From Christensenella sp. UBA3770 (GTDB lineage: Bacteria; Bacillota; Clostridia; Christensenellales; CAG-1252), in NCBI GenBank assembly GCA_002371075.1, contig DFFS01000068.1:1-9653 (forward strand): a stretch of 9,653 nucleotides of DNA, given 5' to 3'. Each line of letters starts with the position of its first letter. The stretch's first letter is position 1. Below the pieces are notes generated by a model. That model ran no database searches. It was not told the origin of the DNA and saw only the letters and a program-made list of their open reading frames with translations. Of this stretch, positions 5,704 through 9,653 are shown piece after piece. The translations under genes and the position numbers were made by a program.

Positions 5704-6059
5704 GGGTTTATTTGCGTGTTTTTTTTGTGGGAGGAATCGTGTGTTTGATCGGACAGTTGCTGATCAATTTGACAAAAATGACGTCGGCAAAGATCCTCGT
5801 GACCTTTTTGCTGCTTGGCGTCGTGTTGGAAGCGGTTGGAATCTTTGATACGATAAGAGAGTTTGCGCAAGCCGGGATCACCGTTCCCATTACCGGCTTT
5901 GGCTCCACGCTTGCAAAAGGGGCAATCGAGGGTGTAAAGGAAGATGGCATAGTAGGCGCGCTGACGGGTGGAATGAAATCCGCTGCAGCCGGGTTATCCG
6001 CCGCAATATTCTTTGGATTTTTGGTCAGTTTGATCTTTAAAGCAAGGACAAAAGTGTGA
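5697..6059 (+). CDS. spoVAE: Stage V sporulation protein AE (SpoVAE)
   Basis: This is a 120-residue membrane protein. Hydrophobic segments lie at about 6-25, 32-50, 60-76 and 96-114. Signatures GGIVCLIGQLLINLTK (12-27), GVVLEAVGIFDTI (41-53) and GITVPITGFGSTLAKGAIEGVKEDG (60-84) mark it as SpoVAE of the AEb type. It shares the VPITGF and GQ-containing motifs with SpoVAC, as expected of paralogous membrane subunits. It completes the minimal three-gene spoVA set seen in clostridia. The ATG at 5697 overlaps the end of spoVAD by 7 bp, with GGAGGA (5688-5693) upstream. Its TGA is immediately followed by the reverse-complement stop of the convergent GH13 gene, leaving no room for a terminator. Confidence 0.95.
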   Translation: MLGVYLRVFFVGGIVCLIGQLLINLTKMTSAKILVTFLLLGVVLEAVGIFDTIREFAQAGITVPITGFGSTLAKGAIEGVKEDGIVGALTGGMKSAAAGLSAAIFFGFLVSLIFKARTKV

Positions 6060-7670
6060 TCAATTTAGGGCAAGAAGCGGGGCTTTCAAACGAAAGATCC
6101 TTACTTCGTAGGGACGGAGCCCCATCGTCTTGTTGAGCGTCTTGCTGACGATCGGATAATTGCAAATCTCACAAACGGCGCTTTCGCCAAGGAGCTCTGC
6201 GGGCGTATTTGCGTTTTGATGCTTTGCCGAGGCGTTGGCAATAACCAAGAGACGCTCGCTGTCTGAGCTTCTGACAAAACAGACAAGCGACCCTTGCGAA
6301 TAGTCGGTGAATTTGCCGATAGAAAGGGCGGACGAGGCTTTTCTGAAAGCGATCATCTTGCGATAAAATGCAAATATGCTGTCTTGACTATCCATTTGCG
6401 TCAGCAAATTGATCTTGTGATAATTGGCGTTAGCAGGGAAATACGCCACCTCTGCATCCGTAAAGGCGGCGTTGGGGTTGTTGTCCCATTGGAAGGGTGA
6501 GCGGGCGTGAAACAAGGCGGGATCAACGCCCGGGCGCGCGTCCTTTTTGGAAAAAACAAAGTTGCTCATTCCAATCTCCTCTCCTTGAAAGATGCAGGGG
6601 GTCGTCTGCGCGCAAAATAGAAGCACGCAAAGGAATTTAGCGGCAAAGGGATGCGTCTCATCCGCTACTTTGGCAAGTTCGGACACAAGTCTGCTGTGGT
6701 CCTTGTCTTCAAACGCAAGCGTCAAGGACGGGGCACACACGGATTCTTGGATCGCAAGATAGCTTTTAACAAAATCTTTTAGAGAAAAAGAGGAGTGCGT
6801 TATCAGATCTGTCCCGGCAATCAGCGCGCCGTTCACCAAAGAATCGGCGATCGGTTTTTGTTTTTGGAGCAAATAGGGGAAAAGCCCGAAATCGACACCT
6901 TCCGTGCAAAGAATGATCGGAAAATCCTCTTCCACTTTTTCTTTTACGTCGCGCAAAACGCGGAAGATGAGCTTTCCATCGTCAAACAAGTCTTCGCTGA
7001 CCGTGTATATTGTCTTTTGATCGCGCAAAAGCATCTTTTCTGTAGAAAAAGCAAGGTTTTCAATCATGAATCCATCCACTTGCTTTTGTCTCCAAAAACG
7101 GAAAACGTCAACGATCTCTTTGCGGACGCGGGGGTTATCGTAATTGAGTTCGGGGTATTTTTCGTTATAGAAACAACGGAACCACTCGCCGCTTTTGCCG
7201 TCATGGCTCCACACGGGTGTTTTGAAACGGGTTTTCAATGTGTCCGGTGGGTTTTTGCCACGTCCGGCGCGCCAAACGTAATACTCTCGATAGGGGTTTA
7301 GCGTCGTAGCGGATTTGCTTTTTTCAAACCAAGGATGCGAGCTTGACGTTGCGGCGATCGGAAAACTTAAAAAGATCTTTATGCCGCAGTTGTGGGCTTT
7401 TTCCAAAAGGTCTTCAAAATCGTCCATTGAACCCAAGGCGGGATTGATGCGACAAAAATCCGTTACGGAGAAGAGTGCGCTGTCCGAATCCGTCTCCAAA
7501 AAGGAGGTCAGCGCAAGTGTGTCAACGCCAAGCGAAACAAAATAAGGCAATTTGGAAACAATGCCTTTGAGATCACCGATCCCGTCACCGTCAGAATCAA
7601 AGAAACTTTTGGGATAGATCCGATAAATGACCGAACTGTTGTAGCAAGCGGACGCAAACGAATATTCCAT
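6060..7670 (-). CDS. GH13-family glucosidase-like protein with degenerate active site (probable pseudoenzyme)
   Basis: This 536-residue cytosolic protein has the full architecture of oligo-1,6-glucosidase/alpha-glucosidase members of GH13. The N-terminus SVIYRIYPKSFFDSDGDGIGDLKGI (13-37) includes the calcium-site pattern. YPELNYDNP is at 172-180, TPCIFQGEEIGMSN at 357-370 and SPFQWDNNPNAAFT at 391-404, and there is a C-terminal beta domain. The catalytic core, however, is changed. The subsite -1 GYD motif reads LFS (66-68). Region I DxVxNH reads SFPIAA (102-107). Region II GFRMD reads GFMIE (200-204), so the nucleophile Asp is Glu204 and its Arg is Met202. In region IV the NHD histidine is Lys323, although Asp324 remains. 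Only the region III acid (Glu257) and Asp324 are kept. Hydrolysis by the normal mechanism is unlikely. The intact frame argues for a retained non-catalytic or altered role. A minus-strand promoter puts transcription start at the ATG. Confidence 0.9.
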   Translation of the reverse strand: MEYSFASACYNSSVIYRIYPKSFFDSDGDGIGDLKGIVSKLPYFVSLGVDTLALTSFLETDSDSALFSVTDFCRINPALGSMDDFEDLLEKAHNCGIKIFLSFPIAATSSSHPWFEKSKSATTLNPYREYYVWRAGRGKNPPDTLKTRFKTPVWSHDGKSGEWFRCFYNEKYPELNYDNPRVRKEIVDVFRFWRQKQVDGFMIENLAFSTEKMLLRDQKTIYTVSEDLFDDGKLIFRVLRDVKEKVEEDFPIILCTEGVDFGLFPYLLQKQKPIADSLVNGALIAGTDLITHSSFSLKDFVKSYLAIQESVCAPSLTLAFEDKDHSRLVSELAKVADETHPFAAKFLCVLLFCAQTTPCIFQGEEIGMSNFVFSKKDARPGVDPALFHARSPFQWDNNPNAAFTDAEVAYFPANANYHKINLLTQMDSQDSIFAFYRKMIAFRKASSALSIGKFTDYSQGSLVCFVRSSDSERLLVIANASAKHQNANTPAELLGESAVCEICNYPIVSKTLNKTMGLRPYEVRIFRLKAPLLALN

Positions 7671-7677
7671 ATATGAA

Positions 7678-7706
7678 ATTATATCTCAAAAGCGTTTCGT
7701 TTGCAA
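7678..7706 (-). promoter_or_regulatory. Promoter of the GH13-like gene, predicted leaderless
   Basis: On the minus strand, TTGCAA (7706-7701) is a four-of-six -35 match, followed after 17 bp by a perfect TATAAT (7683-7678). The predicted start is near 7671, one base before the ATG at 7670-7668. No Shine-Dalgarno is visible upstream of the ATG, and homologues begin at a similar distance from the IYP motif, so a later start is unlikely. The transcript is therefore predicted to be leaderless. Confidence 0.6.
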
Positions 7707-7736
7707 TTATTCGCCCGACGGAAAAATACATTTCTG

Positions 7737-7765
7737 TTGATTATCTTAATAAAATATAGTATAAT
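7737..7765 (+). promoter_or_regulatory. Sigma-A promoter of dnaX
   Basis: TTGATT (7737-7742) and a perfect TATAAT (7760-7765) are separated by 17 bp. The predicted start is near 7772, giving a leader of about 10 nt before the ATG at 7782. The leader begins with GGTGA (7772-7776), which can pair with the anti-Shine-Dalgarno. It diverges from the GH13 promoter; the -35 boxes are about 30 bp apart in a 111-bp gap. Confidence 0.75.
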
Positions 7766-7781
7766 AAGCGTGGTGAATTTT

Positions 7782-9536
7782 ATGTACCAATCATTGTACC
7801 GTAAATACAGACCCGACACCTTTGATAAAGTGATCGGACAAGACCACATCACCAAAACTTTGGTGAATCAAATCAAAAGCGGCAACATAGCGCACGCTTA
7901 TCTTTTGACCGGCACGCGTGGCACGGGCAAAACTTCCGTTGCAAGGATCTTTGCTCGCGCGATCAACTGCCTTTCGCCCAAGGACGGCTCTCCTTGCGGT
8001 GAATGCGAGTGTTGTAAAAAACTTATCAGCGGCACAAGTTTGGATGTCGTTGAGATAGACGCGGCAAGCAACAACTCCGTTGACGACGCTCGTTCCATTC
8101 GCGACAACGTGCGTTACGCGCCCGTTGATTGCAAGTATAAGGTTTATATCATCGACGAGGTGCATCAGCTTTCCGGCGCGGCTTTTAACGCTTTGCTGAA
8201 GACGTTGGAAGAACCGCCCGCACACGCCGTTTTTATTTTAGCCACCACGGAAGTTCAAAAGATCCCTGCGACGATCATGAGCCGTTGCTTGCGCTTGGAT
8301 TTCCACTTGGTCCCGCAAGAAACCTTGGAGCAGCACGTTGCCAAGATCTTTGACAACGAGGGCGTAAAGTACACCAAAGAGGGCGTCAGCGCCATCGCAG
8401 CGGCAGGAGAAGGCAGCGTTAGAGACACGTTGTCCGTTGCGGACATGTGTGTTTCTTACTCCGATCTTGTGGATTATGAAAGTGTGCTTGACGTGCTTGG
8501 CGCCAACGACCCGCAAATGATCGCAAAGATTGCTTTAGCAACCTTGTCGGGCGACGTTAAGGGGGCGATCGATCTTGTGGAAGAGGGCGCTTCTCTTGGA
8601 AAAAGCGTGCAACTTCTCACGCGTGATCTTACCAAATATTTCCGCGATCTGATCATTATCAAGCACGATCCCGCCTGTAATGCGATCTTAAAACTTCCCA
8701 ATCGGTTGTTTGACGCAGCGGCGGAGATCGCAAAATCCTTTGGATCGGTTCCTTTGATGCGCGCATTGGACATTTTCTCAAGCGTTGAAGCCAAGTCCAG
8801 ATATTCCAATCAACCGAAGATCTTACTTGAAACCGCCATCATTAAGACGGCAACTTTGTCAGGTGAGGACGTTTCCGATCTGATCGCAAAAGTGGGCGCT
8901 TTGGAAAACAAGCTCAAAGAGCTTGAACTCAATCCACCGCAAAAACCCGATTATTCCGCAATCAAAAAGATGCTTTCGCCGTCCCCGGTTACAAACACAC
9001 CGTCGCCTGTTGCGACAACGGAATTGCCTTTTGAAGATCGTGCGACAGAAAGTTTTGCGGAGTTTGATCCGACCAAAGCAAAAGCCGTGGATTCTTTGCC
9101 GTTTGAGGTTTCGTCCGCTTCTCCTGTGGAGAGCGCGCCCGCGCCGAAGGATATGTCCGAAGTCACAACCTTTCTTCCGCAGGAAATCCGCGATCAAATG
9201 ACGAAACTGCGCGGTAGGGTCCTCGGACAACTCAGGAATCATCCTTTGAAAATGCTGTACATCTCTTTGGGCGGCGAGGGAAGCGATACGTTGATGAACC
9301 TGCAAGACGGCAAGATCACCATCGCATTTTCGCGGGAAATGGACTATAATTACTGCAATACGCCGCGCAATATTGAGGAATTAAAGAAAGTGATCTCCGC
9401 AGAGATCGGAGAAACGGTGGACATCTCCCTGATTTATTGTAATAATACGGAAAAGGGTGGTTTATCCACGTCTGATCTTTTGAAATTGTTTTCCGGCGCG
9501 GAGAAGATCAACATCAATAGAGGAGGTAGGAACTAA
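7782..9536 (+). CDS. dnaX: DNA polymerase III subunit gamma/tau (DnaX)
   Basis: This is a 584-residue AAA+ clamp-loader subunit. It begins with the family signature MYQSLYRKYRPDTFDKVIGQ. Walker A is GTRGTGKT (44-51), and a zinc site uses C63, C72, C75 and C78. Walker B is IIDEVHQL (123-130), sensor 1 is TTE (155-157), the arginine finger is in SRC (167-169) and sensor 2 is GSVRD (211-215). Clamp-loader domain III follows to about 360, with a short coiled coil at about 364-382. A Pro/Ser-rich linker (about 385-460) leads to a tau-type C-terminal domain (462-584). It loads the sliding clamp at the replication fork. The ATG at 7782 matches the family start and has GGTGA upstream; the in-frame TTG at 7701 lies before the promoter. 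Its last codons carry the AGGAGG of ybaB. Confidence 0.97.
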   Translation: MYQSLYRKYRPDTFDKVIGQDHITKTLVNQIKSGNIAHAYLLTGTRGTGKTSVARIFARAINCLSPKDGSPCGECECCKKLISGTSLDVVEIDAASNNSVDDARSIRDNVRYAPVDCKYKVYIIDEVHQLSGAAFNALLKTLEEPPAHAVFILATTEVQKIPATIMSRCLRLDFHLVPQETLEQHVAKIFDNEGVKYTKEGVSAIAAAGEGSVRDTLSVADMCVSYSDLVDYESVLDVLGANDPQMIAKIALATLSGDVKGAIDLVEEGASLGKSVQLLTRDLTKYFRDLIIIKHDPACNAILKLPNRLFDAAAEIAKSFGSVPLMRALDIFSSVEAKSRYSNQPKILLETAIIKTATLSGEDVSDLIAKVGALENKLKELELNPPQKPDYSAIKKMLSPSPVTNTPSPVATTELPFEDRATESFAEFDPTKAKAVDSLPFEVSSASPVESAPAPKDMSEVTTFLPQEIRDQMTKLRGRVLGQLRNHPLKMLYISLGGEGSDTLMNLQDGKITIAFSREMDYNYCNTPRNIEELKKVISAEIGETVDISLIYCNNTEKGGLSTSDLLKLFSGAEKININRGGRN

Positions 9537-9653
9537 TGGCAAAGTTTAACGGTTTCGGCGGAGGTGCCAATATGGCGCAACTGATGCGTCAGGCACAAAA
9601 GATGCAACAAGACATGCTCGCCAAACAGGAAGAACTGAAAAACACCGAATTTA
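9536..9653 (+). CDS. ybaB: YbaB/EbfC family nucleoid-associated protein, 3' end outside the window
   Basis: Only the first 39 residues are present. They begin with a Gly-rich, flexible N-terminus, MAKFNGFGGGANMAQLMRQA, followed by a helix of the QAQKMQQDMLAKQEELKN type, the normal start of YbaB/EbfC. These small dimeric proteins bind DNA with little sequence preference. The ATG overlaps the last base of the dnaX stop (TAATG), and AGGAGG at 9521-9526 lies nine bases upstream. The dnaX-ybaB order, usually followed by recR, is widely conserved and supports the call. Confidence 0.95.
   Translation, partial: MAKFNGFGGGANMAQLMRQAQKMQQDMLAKQEELKNTEF

Noticed and set aside
7701..7781. Longer N-terminus for DnaX from the TTG at 7701
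   Set aside because: The added 27 codons span the dnaX promoter. DnaX proteins begin at the MYQSLYRKYRP motif, encoded from 7782.
8961..8972. dnaX gamma frameshift slippery site
   Set aside because: Only five A residues precede the G (CAAAAAG), not the AAAAAAG needed for the E. coli type event, and no following hairpin was seen.

Overview
The window looks like a chromosomal segment of an endospore-forming member of the Bacillota, most likely a clostridial lineage. The evidence is a complete spoIIAA-spoIIAB-sigF operon, a minimal spoVAC-spoVAD-spoVAE operon without spoVAA, spoVAB or spoVAF, Shine-Dalgarno sites of the AGGAGG type, CCA-encoding tRNA genes, and dnaX followed by ybaB. By eye most of the window has medium GC content, but the first protein gene (248-738) is clearly AT-richer. 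No species can be named from this.

Layout from left to right. Positions 1-186 hold the end of a tRNA operon: a 5'-truncated tRNA-Thr(TGT), a complete tRNA-Tyr(GTA) and an intrinsic terminator. Positions 213-1044 hold a small transcription unit: a sigma-A-like promoter, an unrecognised AT-rich gene broken by a one-base frameshift, a small Dabb-family protein and a terminator. Positions 1085-2560 hold a membrane-quality pair, a short NfeD protein plus an SPFH/stomatin protein. Its promoter carries a palindromic AT repeat across the -10 box, and the unit ends in a terminator that works for both strands.

Positions 2559-4014 (minus strand) hold the spoIIA operon: anti-anti-sigma SpoIIAA, anti-sigma SpoIIAB and the forespore sigma factor SigF. 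Divergent from it across 232 bp, 4247-6059 (plus strand) encode SpoVAC, SpoVAD and SpoVAE, which make the channel that loads dipicolinic acid into the forespore. Regulator and late effector operons therefore lie head to head. Within each operon the genes overlap or nearly touch, which suggests translational coupling.

Positions 6060-7670 (minus strand) hold a 536-residue GH13 glucosidase-fold protein. Its scaffold is well kept, but almost every active-site residue is replaced; this is the most unusual gene here. It meets spoVAE tail to tail with no gap: one TGATCA palindrome supplies both stop codons. Divergent from it are dnaX (7782-9536) and the start of the YbaB/EbfC nucleoid protein gene (9536 to the window end).

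A theme running through the window is very short predicted leaders. Promoters with a 17-bp spacer sit so close to four genes (248, spoIIAA, the GH13 gene and dnaX) that the predicted transcription start lies 0-10 nt from the start codon. Two of these genes have no Shine-Dalgarno and look leaderless. No CRISPR array, insertion sequence or phage module was seen.
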